Positions 1 through 7,629 of a stretch of DNA of 7,629 nucleotides are shown here, one piece after another (position 1 is the first letter of the stretch; the number at the start of each line of letters is the position of its first letter). Source of the DNA: Prevotellaceae bacterium (GTDB taxonomy: Bacteria > Bacteroidota > Bacteroidia > Bacteroidales > UBA932). The position numbers and the translations under genes are program-made. The notes beneath the pieces were generated by a model, which saw only the letters and a program-made list of their open reading frames with translations, had not been told where the DNA came from and searched no databases. The DNA lies in contig JAITQQ010000022.1 in NCBI GenBank assembly GCA_031288855.1, positions 1-7,629 on the forward strand. Reading direction: 5' to 3'.

Positions 1-28
1 CCCCTTCCCGCAAAACGTCACCCACATA

Positions 29-60
29 TTTGGTAATTAAAAAATAATTTCATACCTTTG
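29..60 (+). promoter_or_regulatory. Bacteroidota-type promoter of rpsU
   Basis: A -33 box TTTG (29-32) and a -7 box TACCTTTG (53-60) are separated by 20 bp. This matches the TTTG/TTG-N19-21-TAnnTTTG pattern known for the primary sigma factor of Bacteroidota. Transcription would start around 65-67, leaving a leader of about 25 nt before the rpsU start codon. The match is by eye; no start site has been mapped. Confidence 0.8.
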
Positions 61-72
61 CCCCCCTAAATA

Positions 73-82
73 AAAGGAGGTG
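73..82 (+). promoter_or_regulatory. Exceptionally strong Shine-Dalgarno site of rpsU
   Basis: AAAGGAGGTG is a perfect 10-nt complement to the usual 3' tail of 16S rRNA, and the next bases (GTT) could extend it by G-U wobble. The GGAGG core ends 10 nt before the ATG at 91. Most genes in this phylum do not rely on Shine-Dalgarno pairing, and the xerC, hpf and flavodiiron starts in this window have none. In Flavobacterium johnsoniae a strong site before rpsU is linked to autoregulation: bS21 helps hide the anti-Shine-Dalgarno tail, and ribosomes lacking bS21 expose it and favour rpsU. The same control is inferred here. Confidence 0.85.
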
Positions 83-90
83 GTTGCATT

Positions 91-288
91 ATGATTATAG
101 TACCCGTTAAAGAAGGCGAGAATATTGAACGCGCGTTGAAAAAATTCAAGCGAAAATTTGAAAAAACCGGCATCGTACGCGAGCTGCGGACCCGTAAGGC
201 GTTTGTGAAGAAATCAGTACTACGCCGCGACGAAATTAAAAAGGCTATCTATCGCCAACACCTGCAACTGGAAGAAGAAAACAACTAA
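91..288 (+). CDS. rpsU: Small ribosomal subunit protein bS21
   Basis: This 65-residue, very basic protein is bS21, which binds the 30S subunit on the platform near the 3' end of 16S rRNA. It begins MIIVPVKEGENIERALKKFK and continues with the helix-forming, Arg/Lys-rich body typical of the family (RELRTRKAFVKKS, then RRDEIKKAIYRQ). Bacteroidota bS21 is usually about 64 residues, so it is full length. The ATG at 91 is fixed by the strong ribosome binding site 10 nt upstream. It has its own promoter and is followed by a hairpin terminator, so it is probably expressed largely apart from xerC. In Bacteroidota bS21 takes part in covering the anti-Shine-Dalgarno tail, which is the likely basis for feedback on its own mRNA; that regulation is inferred from a relative, not shown here. 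Confidence 0.97.
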   Translation: MIIVPVKEGENIERALKKFKRKFEKTGIVRELRTRKAFVKKSVLRRDEIKKAIYRQHLQLEEENN

Positions 289-321
289 TACAACGGCGAT
301 GCAACAAATCGCAGTTGCCTA

Positions 322-352
322 TTGATAATGTGCCAAGAAAAGATTATATTTG
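322..352 (+). promoter_or_regulatory. Bacteroidota-type promoter of xerC, inside the rpsU terminator
   Basis: TTG (322-324), a 20-bp spacer and TATATTTG (345-352) match the Bacteroidota promoter pattern. The -7 box falls in the loop of the rpsU terminator hairpin. Transcription would begin near 357-359, giving a leader of only about 15 nt before the ATG at 374. Such a transcript would lack the 5' arm of the hairpin and so could not be stopped by it. Confidence 0.6.
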
Positions 353-371
353 CCTTTTGTTGGCACTTTTT
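330..371 (+). terminator. Hairpin terminator after rpsU
   Basis: GTGCCAA (330-336) pairs with TTGGCAC (360-366), and AAAAG (338-342) pairs with CTTTT (354-358), with one G-G mismatch (337/359) between the two blocks. This makes a 12-bp stem with an 11-nt loop (343-353), followed at once by TTTTT (367-371). It lies 41 nt after the rpsU stop codon. The shape is that of a classic intrinsic terminator. The loop contains the -7 box of the next promoter, and the xerC start codon lies only 2 nt beyond the T run. Confidence 0.75.
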
Positions 372-373
372 AT

Positions 374-1246
374 ATGCTCAAAGCGTTTACTAATTACCTC
401 AAATCCGAAAAGCACTACTCGCCGCACACGGTAACGTCGTATCTGGACTGCGTGCGAAAATTTCTCGCTCACGCCGGGCTGCATGAAACCGATAGTGCAA
501 CAACCATCACGGCAACCGACGTGCGCTCGTGGGTGGCAACCATGCTGAAAGACAAGCTGAGCGCCCGCACCGCCAATCTGAAGCTCACCGCACTAAATTG
601 CTATTTCAAATTCCTCCTCCGCGAAGGCGTTGTGGGCAACAACCCCTTGCAGAAAGTTGTGCGGCCCAAAATGAACAAACGGTTACCCGCATTTTTCGAA
701 GCCAACTCCTTAAATAATATGCTCAACAACTCCATCCCAAACAACGACTATGCCACACAACGCAATATGATGATTGTGGAGTTGCTTTACGCTTCGGGAA
801 TGCGGCGGGCAGAACTTATCGGGCTGAAAACCCACCACACATTTTTTAAGGAAAACATTATCCGCGTGCGGGGAAAAGGCGACAAGGAGCGTGAAATCCC
901 GCTTTTGCCGTCGATTATGGAAAAACTAAAAAATTATGTATCTTTGTTACAGGAAACATTTCCCGGCTCGGAATATTTATTTGTAACCGACAAAGGAAAA
1001 AAATTATACCCTTCGGCCGTGAACAATATCGTACAAAGCGTATTATCCAAAGAGGGTTTTAGCGGAAAGAAAAGCCCGCACATGTTACGCCATTCGTTCG
1101 CCACCCATTTGCTGAACAACGGCGCCGACCTCAACAGCATTAAAGAAGTGCTTGGGCACAGGAGCTTGGCGGCCACACAGGTGTATACGCACAATTCATT
1201 CGAAAAATTAAAAAAAGTATATCAGAAAGCGCATCCGAGAAAATAA
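374..1246 (+). CDS. xerC: Tyrosine recombinase, XerC/XerD type
   Basis: This is a 290-residue site-specific tyrosine recombinase, the usual length for XerC/XerD, which resolve chromosome dimers at dif sites. The N-terminal core-binding (SAM-like) domain spans about residues 1-90 and the catalytic domain about 105-288. All six expected catalytic residues are visible: Arg144 (SGMRRAEL), Lys168 (VRGKGDKE), His236 and Arg239 (HMLRH), His262 (LGHRS) and the nucleophile Tyr271 (QVYTH). The ATG at 374 was chosen because MLKAFTNYLK is the normal family start; an upstream TTG at 350 would lie in the terminator. There is no Shine-Dalgarno site. The gene sits between rpsU and hpf, an order I recall from Bacteroides, so this is probably the vertically inherited copy and not a mobile-element integrase. 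XerC and XerD cannot be told apart safely by eye. Confidence 0.9.
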   Translation: MLKAFTNYLKSEKHYSPHTVTSYLDCVRKFLAHAGLHETDSATTITATDVRSWVATMLKDKLSARTANLKLTALNCYFKFLLREGVVGNNPLQKVVRPKMNKRLPAFFEANSLNNMLNNSIPNNDYATQRNMMIVELLYASGMRRAELIGLKTHHTFFKENIIRVRGKGDKEREIPLLPSIMEKLKNYVSLLQETFPGSEYLFVTDKGKKLYPSAVNNIVQSVLSKEGFSGKKSPHMLRHSFATHLLNNGADLNSIKEVLGHRSLAATQVYTHNSFEKLKKVYQKAHPRK

Positions 1247-1272
1247 AGTAATAACATTAAAAATTGAGTGGT

Positions 1273-1566
1273 ATGGAAATTCGTATTCAATCGGTAAAAT
1301 TTGATGCTGATGTAAAACTGAACGATTACATCAACAAGAAAGTAGCAAAATTAGACCGCTTTTTTGATGGAATCATCGCGGCCGAAGTATCATTAAGCCT
1401 AACCTCCGACCATGAAAACAAGAAAGTAATAATCCGTCTTGAAATACCGGGAAATGATGTGGTAGTGGAACGTCACGCCAAGAAGTTTGAAACGGCTGTA
1501 GTGGCCTGCGTGGACGTATTAAAAACACAACTCAAGAAAACGAAAGAAAAGATGCGCGGACAATAA
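1273..1566 (+). CDS. hpf: Short ribosome hibernation promoting factor
   Basis: This 97-residue protein belongs to the HPF/RaiA (YfiA) family, which binds the 30S decoding region in slow growth or stationary phase and blocks or dimerises idle ribosomes. The opening MEIRIQSVKFDADVKLNDYI, the Lys-rich central part, and IRLEIPGNDVVVERHAKKFE followed by the C-terminal helix show the usual beta-alpha-beta-beta-beta-alpha order. It has only the ribosome-binding domain, so it is the short form and not the long dimerising one. The ATG at 1273 is preferred because the family starts MEIRIQ; a TTG at 1264 would add three residues. It lies 26 nt after xerC and is probably cotranscribed with it. Its stop codon (1564-1566) directly abuts the dnaJ stop codon on the other strand. 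Confidence 0.93.
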   Translation: MEIRIQSVKFDADVKLNDYINKKVAKLDRFFDGIIAAEVSLSLTSDHENKKVIIRLEIPGNDVVVERHAKKFETAVVACVDVLKTQLKKTKEKMRGQ

Positions 1567-1590
1567 TCACTGTCCGAACATACGGCGCAT
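1551..1590. terminator. Candidate terminator: inverted repeat over the hpf and dnaJ stop codons
   Basis: CGGACA (1557-1562) and TGTCCG (1571-1576) form a 6-bp stem whose 8-nt loop holds both stop codons. A further pair, ATGCGC (1552-1557) and GCGCAT (1585-1590), allows an alternative pairing. Read from the dnaJ side, the stem is followed by a T-rich tract (complement of 1536-1550), so it might end the grpE-dnaJ transcript. Read from the hpf side there is no T run. The function is inferred, and part of the symmetry arises because both proteins end in Gly-Gln. Confidence 0.3.
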
Positions 1591-2730
1591 TCGTTCAAAG
1601 AAATTTTTATCGCTACTGTCGGGAGCCGGTTGGAAGTTCTTGGCGGTAGCTAATTTCTCCAATATTTTTTGCTCCTCCCTATCGAGTTTTTTAGGGACCC
1701 ACACGTTAATGTGTACGAGCAAGTCGCCGGTGCCGTAACCGTTAAGTTCGGGCAAGCCCTTATTCCGCAAGCGAAGTACGCGTCCGGGTTGTGTGCCGGG
1801 TTCAATTTTTATTTTGACTTTTCCATCCACCGTAGGGATTTCGGCCGTCGTGCCCAACGCCGCATCGCTCACGCTGATGAATAGCGAATATATAAGGTCG
1901 TGTCCGTCGCGTTGGAGTTCGGGATGTTCTTCTTCTTCGATGACCACCAACAGATCGCCGTTAATGCCGCCATTGCGCGCCGCATTTCCTTTTCCCGCAA
2001 TGGAGAGCTGCATGCCTGCACTTACGCCGGCAGGTATTTTAAACGTTATTTCTTCCTGCCTTGCCTGAACACCCGCGCCATGACACACCGCACAAGGCGT
2101 TTGTATGGCCTTGCCTTCTCCCCCGCAAGCCGGGCAAGTGGAAGTTGTTTGCATACGGCCGAGCATGGTGCTCACCACCCGCATCACCACGCCGGAGCCC
2201 TTGCAGGTTGCGCAAGTGGTAAATGCCGTGCCGTCTTTAGCGCCTGTACCTTTACAAGCCGCGCACGCCACCTGTTTGTTGACTTTAATCTTTTTTTCCA
2301 CCCCATGCGCTATTTCCGTAAGGTTAAGTTTAACCCTGATGCGGATATCAGAGCCGCGCGACACGGCGCGGCGCGTACGCCCCCCGCCCCTGCTGCTAAA
2401 AGCGCCTGAGAAACCGCCGTAGCCCATATTTTCGAAAATATCGCCGAATTGCGAGAAAATATCATCCATCGTAAATCCACCGGCATGACCGCCGCCGGCA
2501 GCGCCGCTCACTCCGGCATGGCCAAATTGGTCGTAGCGCGAACGTTTGTCGGGGTTGCTCAGCACGTCATACGCTTCGGCAGCTTCCTTGAAGCGCTCTT
2601 CGGCCGCCTTGTCGCCCGGATTTTTATCGGGGTGGTACTGGAGCGCTTTCTTCCGGTATGCTTTCTTGATTTCTTCGGCGGTAGCGCTGCGCCCCACTTC
2701 CAAGACTTCGTAGTAATCTCTTTTGGACAT
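1567..2730 (-). CDS. dnaJ: Chaperone protein DnaJ (Hsp40)
   Basis: This 387-residue type I DnaJ is the co-chaperone that delivers unfolded proteins to DnaK and stimulates its ATPase in the cytoplasm. The J-domain (about 4-70) carries the HPD motif at 33-35 (QYHPDKNP). A Gly/Phe-rich linker follows (about 70-118). The zinc-binding domain has four CxxCxGxG repeats: CAACKGTG (Cys156/159), CATCKGSG (173/176), CPACGGEG (199/202) and CAVCHGAG (213/216). The C-terminal substrate-binding domains run from about 225 to 350. All key residues are intact and the length is normal. It starts 3 nt after the grpE stop codon, so the two form an operon. An AGGAGA 7 nt before the ATG is formed by the last codons of grpE and may help reinitiation. 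dnaK is not in the window. The 3' end touches hpf with no gap. Confidence 0.97.
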   Translation of the reverse strand: MSKRDYYEVLEVGRSATAEEIKKAYRKKALQYHPDKNPGDKAAEERFKEAAEAYDVLSNPDKRSRYDQFGHAGVSGAAGGGHAGGFTMDDIFSQFGDIFENMGYGGFSGAFSSRGGGRTRRAVSRGSDIRIRVKLNLTEIAHGVEKKIKVNKQVACAACKGTGAKDGTAFTTCATCKGSGVVMRVVSTMLGRMQTTSTCPACGGEGKAIQTPCAVCHGAGVQARQEEITFKIPAGVSAGMQLSIAGKGNAARNGGINGDLLVVIEEEEHPELQRDGHDLIYSLFISVSDAALGTTAEIPTVDGKVKIKIEPGTQPGRVLRLRNKGLPELNGYGTGDLLVHINVWVPKKLDREEQKILEKLATAKNFQPAPDSSDKNFFERMRRMFGQ

Positions 2731-2733
2731 ATT

Positions 2734-3303
2734 TTATTCTCCTACCACTACTTTTGCGTAGCGGATAATCTTTCCGTTCAGGGAATAACCATGCTGCACC
2801 ACATCTATAACCTTGCCTTTTTTGTCTTCCGACGGCGCCGGAAACTTAGTCACAGCGTCGTGTTCGTCGGTATTCAGGTCTTTCCCCATCGCGTCTATCT
2901 GCTTCAGCCCTTTCGACTCCAAATATTTCGACAGCTTGGCATAAATTAATTCCACGCCTTCGCGCACGGCCGTAATATCACCGGTTTCATTTATCGCTTT
3001 CACGGCGCGTTCAAAATCATCGAGCACCGGCAAAAGCCCTTTCATCATATCTTCGCCGGCCACCATCAGAAATTCCAAACGCTCCCGCGCTGTACGCTTC
3101 CGGTAATTGTCAAATTCGGCCACAAGGCGAAGGTACTTGTTCTCGATGTCTGCCATTTTTTCCTCCGGCGACTGTTCGGGTGTCACACTTCCGGTGTTTT
3201 CACCGGTACTTTCGCCAGTGGCAACATCCCCTGCGGGGATTTCTTTTTCAGCATTAATTTCCTGATTTTCTTGTTCTTTTTTCAAATCTTCAGACACGCT
3301 CAT
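2734..3303 (-). CDS. grpE: Nucleotide exchange factor GrpE
   Basis: This 189-residue protein is GrpE, the exchange factor that releases ADP from DnaK and completes the DnaK-DnaJ cycle. The acidic, Glu-rich N-terminus (1-50) is low complexity and probably disordered. The long dimerising helix (about 50-105) holds the family motifs AEFDNYRKRTARE (62-74) and LLPVLDDFERA (90-100). The C-terminal beta-wing ends with VVQHGYSLNGKIIRYAKVVV (168-187), the best-conserved stretch of the family. The ATG at 3303 gives a normal length, although spacing to the GAGG just upstream is too short for a useful ribosome binding site. It is the first gene of a grpE-dnaJ operon. No CIRCE-type HrcA operator is visible upstream. 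Confidence 0.96.
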   Translation of the reverse strand: MSVSEDLKKEQENQEINAEKEIPAGDVATGESTGENTGSVTPEQSPEEKMADIENKYLRLVAEFDNYRKRTARERLEFLMVAGEDMMKGLLPVLDDFERAVKAINETGDITAVREGVELIYAKLSKYLESKGLKQIDAMGKDLNTDEHDAVTKFPAPSEDKKGKVIDVVQHGYSLNGKIIRYAKVVVGE

Positions 3304-3337
3304 ACCTCATTCTTTTTTTTCATCCTTAGATTAAGAA

Positions 3338-3368
3338 CAAAAATCCTGCCAATGATTTTTCATGACAG
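3338..3368 (-). promoter_or_regulatory. Weak candidate promoter of grpE-dnaJ
   Basis: On the minus strand a GATTTTTG box (3338-3345) lies 20 bp from a CTG (3366-3368). Each box has one mismatch to the TTG-N20-TAnnTTTG pattern, but spacing and distance to the grpE start (about 35 nt) fit. It overlaps the end of the flavodiiron gene. The operon needs a promoter somewhere here unless it is read through from upstream, so the site is offered as the best candidate only. Confidence 0.3.
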
Positions 3369-4544
3369 AATGGCAGATGCCATAGCCAAAGCCAGCGTAT
3401 CGCATGCGGCGTAATTGTCCACCGCGAGCGCGCCGGACACTTCAACAGGGTCAACCGTATGGATAAATTCAGAGGCTTCCACAAAGGCTTTGAGGTTTTT
3501 CACACCCCCGCCACTCCAACTGCAAGAGCCGAAAACGCCCACATGTTTATTCTTTGGCCCAACGTGCGACAGTTCTTCGCACAAATGTTCCATCATGGGA
3601 TGCGCGTTGCCGTTGTAGGCGCAACTGCCCAACAACAGCCCCGAATAATTCCATATTTCACTGATAAGAAAAGAGAGGTGCGTTTTCGATACATCGAATA
3701 TCCGTATGTCGCGAACGCCTTGCTCGGCAATGCGCCGCGCAAGATAATCGGCCACTTGTTCGGTATGCCCATACATCGAAGCGAAAATAATCACCACGCC
3801 GGGATTGGCTTCGTGTTTGCTCCATCGTTCATATAAGCTAACAACTTTTGAAGGCTCGCTCCGCCACACGGGGCCGTGTGTAGCGCAAATCACACGCACA
3901 GGCGTGCCGTGCAGTTTAGCCAATGCTTTTTGCACCATATTGGAATATTGCCCCACCACATTGGAGTAATAGCGGCGCATTTCGCTTTCGTAATACTGAA
4001 AATTAATTTCGTCGTCAAAAATTCCGCCGTCGAGTGTGCCGAAACTGCCAAACGCATCGCCCGAAAAGAGGACTTGATGCGTCATTTCGTAAGTCATCAT
4101 GGTTTCGGGCCAATGCACCCAAGGGGTAAATATGAATTTTAATTTATGATGGCCTAAATCTATAATATCGCCGTCGGCTACTTCATGCAGGTTAGAGGTA
4201 ATGCCAAAAAAGTTTTGCAACAGTTTAAACGTTTTTTTATTCCCTATAATTTTCAGTTCGGGATAAATGCGCAACAAAATATCAATCATCCCGGCATGGT
4301 CTGGCTCCATGTGGTTTATAACAAGGTAATCGAGTTTGCGGCCTTGCAAATGCGCAATGAGGCGTTCCACATAACTGGAGGCAGCCGAAAAATCAACCGT
4401 ATCCACCAATGCGGTGTGTTCATCCACGATGAGGTAAGAGTTATAAGACACGCCTTGCGGCAACGGCCACATATTTTCGAATAAATGCTTACGCCGGTCA
4501 TTCACGCCGAGCCAATACATACCGTCTGTAATTTTTATTTGCAT
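3360..4544 (-). CDS. fprA: Flavodiiron protein (FprA-type oxygen/NO reductase)
   Basis: This 394-residue cytoplasmic enzyme reduces O2 to water and/or NO to N2O, protecting anaerobes from oxygen or nitrosative stress. The metallo-beta-lactamase-like domain (about 1-248) has all diiron ligands of the family: His78, Glu80 and Asp82 in NHMEPDHAG, His144 (WVHWPE), Asp163 (SGDAFGSFG) and His223 (ATHGPVW). The flavodoxin-like FMN domain (about 249-394) shows the phosphate loop FASMYGHTEQ and the later FMN-contacting loops GSCAYNGNAHP and GSCSWSGGG. There is no fused rubredoxin or flavin reductase domain, so it is the simple class A form and needs an external electron donor, none of which is encoded nearby. 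The ATG at 4544 (MQIKITDGMYWLG) was chosen over a GTG at 4571 because the promoter -7 box at 4560-4567 overlaps the longer reading. It is probably transcribed alone. Preference for O2 or NO cannot be read from sequence. Confidence 0.94.
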   Translation of the reverse strand: MQIKITDGMYWLGVNDRRKHLFENMWPLPQGVSYNSYLIVDEHTALVDTVDFSAASSYVERLIAHLQGRKLDYLVINHMEPDHAGMIDILLRIYPELKIIGNKKTFKLLQNFFGITSNLHEVADGDIIDLGHHKLKFIFTPWVHWPETMMTYEMTHQVLFSGDAFGSFGTLDGGIFDDEINFQYYESEMRRYYSNVVGQYSNMVQKALAKLHGTPVRVICATHGPVWRSEPSKVVSLYERWSKHEANPGVVIIFASMYGHTEQVADYLARRIAEQGVRDIRIFDVSKTHLSFLISEIWNYSGLLLGSCAYNGNAHPMMEHLCEELSHVGPKNKHVGVFGSCSWSGGGVKNLKAFVEASEFIHTVDPVEVSGALAVDNYAACDTLALAMASAILS

Positions 4545-4559
4545 ATCGATATTTTTACG

Positions 4560-4590
4560 CAAATATACCACAATTTTTCCGGGCAGACAA
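4560..4590 (-). promoter_or_regulatory. Bacteroidota-type promoter of the flavodiiron gene
   Basis: Read on the minus strand, TTG (4588-4590), exactly 20 bp, and TATATTTG (4560-4567) match the Bacteroidota consensus. The -33 box begins 20 bp past the end of the upstream ATPase gene. The expected start near 4553 would leave a leader of roughly 10 nt, which is AT-rich and has no Shine-Dalgarno site. This promoter also settles the start codon at 4544. Confidence 0.75.
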
Positions 4591-4610
4591 GCGCAGGATA
4601 GCGGCTGTCT

Positions 4611-5816
4611 TTACAAAGTTTGTTGTAAAAAATCAAAAACATGAATATGTTCAATACCTTCATAAGTATGCCCAGCCAAATCATCCATAGAAACCACCAA
4701 CTTCGGAAAGTTGTCTCTAATAGCCAACAAATTTCCAAACTCCCTATCAATAGTGACTTGTTCGGTAATTTTATAAGACACCTGAATATACATTTTCTTG
4801 CTATTTTTCTCGGCTATAAAATCTATCTCTTTCTGGCGATGTTGCCCCACATACACCTGGTAACCTTGTCTTATCAAGTGTGAATACACCACATTTTCCA
4901 GTATTTTATGAATATCTGTCGGTTTAAATCCACCCATCACCGCATTGCGAATACCTATGTCTTCATAATATATTTTTGTTCCGGAAGTAAGGATTCTTTT
5001 TCCCAGCAAATTATAACGGCTCACCTCATTTACAATCATGGCATTTTGCATATAGTCGAGGTATTCCAAAATACTTTTCGGAGGATATTGGAGTGCGGAC
5101 TTCTTGAAATGTTCACTAATGCTTGTGGCAGAAAAAATACCGCCGACATTATCAGACAAGAAGCGCAACAGCACATTTAAAAGATGCAAATTCCGCACCG
5201 AATAACGCGCAGCCACGTCGTGCAGCAAAATAGTATTATAAATGCTCTGCAGATATTCATACACTGGTTCATCATCCAGGGAAAGGTGTCGCAAAAACGG
5301 CATGCCGCCGAAACGAAAATATTTCAATAAGGAATCCCGTGCTACCGGCAATTTATGAAACATACAAAATTCAGTAAACGATAAAGGATGTATCTGTATT
5401 TCGATATATCGCCCACTTAAAAAAGTAGCCAATTCGCCAGCCATCATTTTCGAGTTGCTGCCGGTGCAATAAATATCACAAGTTTGCTTGGCCTGATAGT
5501 TCCGCAAGGCACGTTCGAATTGTTGTATATCCTGTATTTCATCAATAAAGACATAATTTTTCTTACCTTTTTTCAATTTGCCATTAATCTCTTTCTGCAA
5601 TCCTTTATAATCTGCAATATATTGAAACTCCTCCTCTTCCGTATTAATATAGATAATATTGGCTTGCTTCTGTTTTCGTTTGATATAATCCATCAGCTGA
5701 AACAAAAACATGCTTTTACCCACCCGTCTTTGGCCTATAATTACCTTAATAATAGGTTTATCAATAAAAGGGGAAATCTTATTCAAGTATTGTTCCCGAG
5801 GAAAATATTCTTTCAT
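4611..5816 (-). CDS. AAA_14/DUF4143-type ATPase of unknown role
   Basis: This 401-residue protein belongs to the widespread family of ATPases with an AAA_14 domain followed by DUF4143; their cellular role is not settled. The ATPase part (about 15-150) has Walker A GQRRVGKS (28-35), Walker B YVFIDEIQDI (88-97, Asp92/Glu93), a sensor-like CTGSNSKMM (117-125) and the family signature LSGRYIEIQIHPLSFTEF (133-150). A helical, winged-helix-like middle follows (about 200-285). The C-terminus (about 300-350) resembles a PD-(D/E)xK nuclease fold, with Glu307, KEIDF (Asp332) and YIQVSY (343-348); the catalytic Lys position reads Ser347, so it is probably inactive as a nuclease. The gene is clearly AT-richer than its neighbours (5581-5640 has 21 G+C of 60; 6121-6180 in ligA has 32 of 60), suggesting later acquisition. 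Its upstream region is a palindrome array. No partner gene lies next to it. Confidence 0.88.
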   Translation of the reverse strand: MKEYFPREQYLNKISPFIDKPIIKVIIGQRRVGKSMFLFQLMDYIKRKQKQANIIYINTEEEEFQYIADYKGLQKEINGKLKKGKKNYVFIDEIQDIQQFERALRNYQAKQTCDIYCTGSNSKMMAGELATFLSGRYIEIQIHPLSFTEFCMFHKLPVARDSLLKYFRFGGMPFLRHLSLDDEPVYEYLQSIYNTILLHDVAARYSVRNLHLLNVLLRFLSDNVGGIFSATSISEHFKKSALQYPPKSILEYLDYMQNAMIVNEVSRYNLLGKRILTSGTKIYYEDIGIRNAVMGGFKPTDIHKILENVVYSHLIRQGYQVYVGQHRQKEIDFIAEKNSKKMYIQVSYKITEQVTIDREFGNLLAIRDNFPKLVVSMDDLAGHTYEGIEHIHVFDFLQQTL

Positions 5817-5820
5817 ATTT

Positions 5821-7629
<1,809 letters not shown>

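Noticed and set aside
61..80. Hairpin between the C run (62-67) and AGGAGG that could hide the rpsU Shine-Dalgarno site
   Set aside because: The stem has a mismatch, and the expected transcription start (about 65-67) falls inside or after the C run, so most of the 5' arm would probably not be in the mRNA.
374..1246. Tyrosine recombinase as the integrase of a mobile element
   Set aside because: It is flanked by rpsU and hpf in the order typical of the phylum and has the size and residues of a housekeeping Xer protein; no attachment sites or cargo genes are seen.
1900..2949. Long plus-strand reading frames opposite dnaJ and grpE (1900-2409 and 2449-2949)
   Set aside because: They lie antisense to clear, full-length chaperone genes, have Cys/His/Arg-rich or phase-driven composition without any recognisable domain, and no promoter or ribosome binding site; they are frame shadows.
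3339..3360. AAAAATC/GATTTTT hairpin between the flavodiiron gene and grpE as a terminator
   Set aside because: The stem is 6 A-T pairs and one G-C pair, too weak for intrinsic termination, and the following bases are not a continuous T run.
4585..4610. Terminator after the ATPase gene (AGACA/TGTCT pairing)
   Set aside because: Only 5 bp with a long loop and no T run directly after it; it overlaps the -33 region of the flavodiiron promoter and is probably chance.

Overview
The window looks like chromosomal DNA from an anaerobic or microaerophilic member of the Bacteroidota, most likely order Bacteroidales. The reasons are the gene set and order (rpsU, a XerC/XerD-type recombinase, then hpf), promoters matching the Bacteroidota TTG-N20-TAnnTTTG pattern, near absence of Shine-Dalgarno sites, and an oxygen-detoxifying flavodiiron protein. 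No rRNA or other strong species marker is present, so the genus cannot be given.

Layout. Positions 1-1566 (+ strand) carry rpsU, a tyrosine recombinase gene (xerC-like) and hpf. rpsU has its own promoter and a perfect 10-nt Shine-Dalgarno site. A hairpin terminator follows it, and the -7 box of the xerC promoter lies in that hairpin's loop. Positions 1567-3303 (- strand) carry the grpE-dnaJ chaperone operon, which meets hpf stop codon to stop codon with no spacer. Positions 3360-4544 (- strand) carry a flavodiiron protein with its own clear promoter at 4560-4590. Positions 4611-5816 (- strand) carry an AT-rich ATPase of the AAA_14/DUF4143 type. Upstream of it, 5821-5954 is a very AT-rich array of four related, palindromic sites spaced 39-40 bp apart that surround the ATPase promoter. 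Positions 5944-7629 (- strand) carry ligA, cut at its 5' end by the window edge.

Most of the window is housekeeping: translation and ribosome hibernation (rpsU, hpf), chromosome-dimer resolution or another recombinase role (xerC), protein folding (grpE, dnaJ), oxygen defence (flavodiiron protein) and DNA replication/repair (ligA). The accessory-looking part is the ATPase with its palindrome array, which is wedged against the ligA stop codon and is clearly poorer in G+C than its neighbours. The best leads are this array, the exceptional Shine-Dalgarno site of rpsU, the promoter-in-terminator arrangement between rpsU and xerC, and the inverted repeat over the hpf/dnaJ stop codons.
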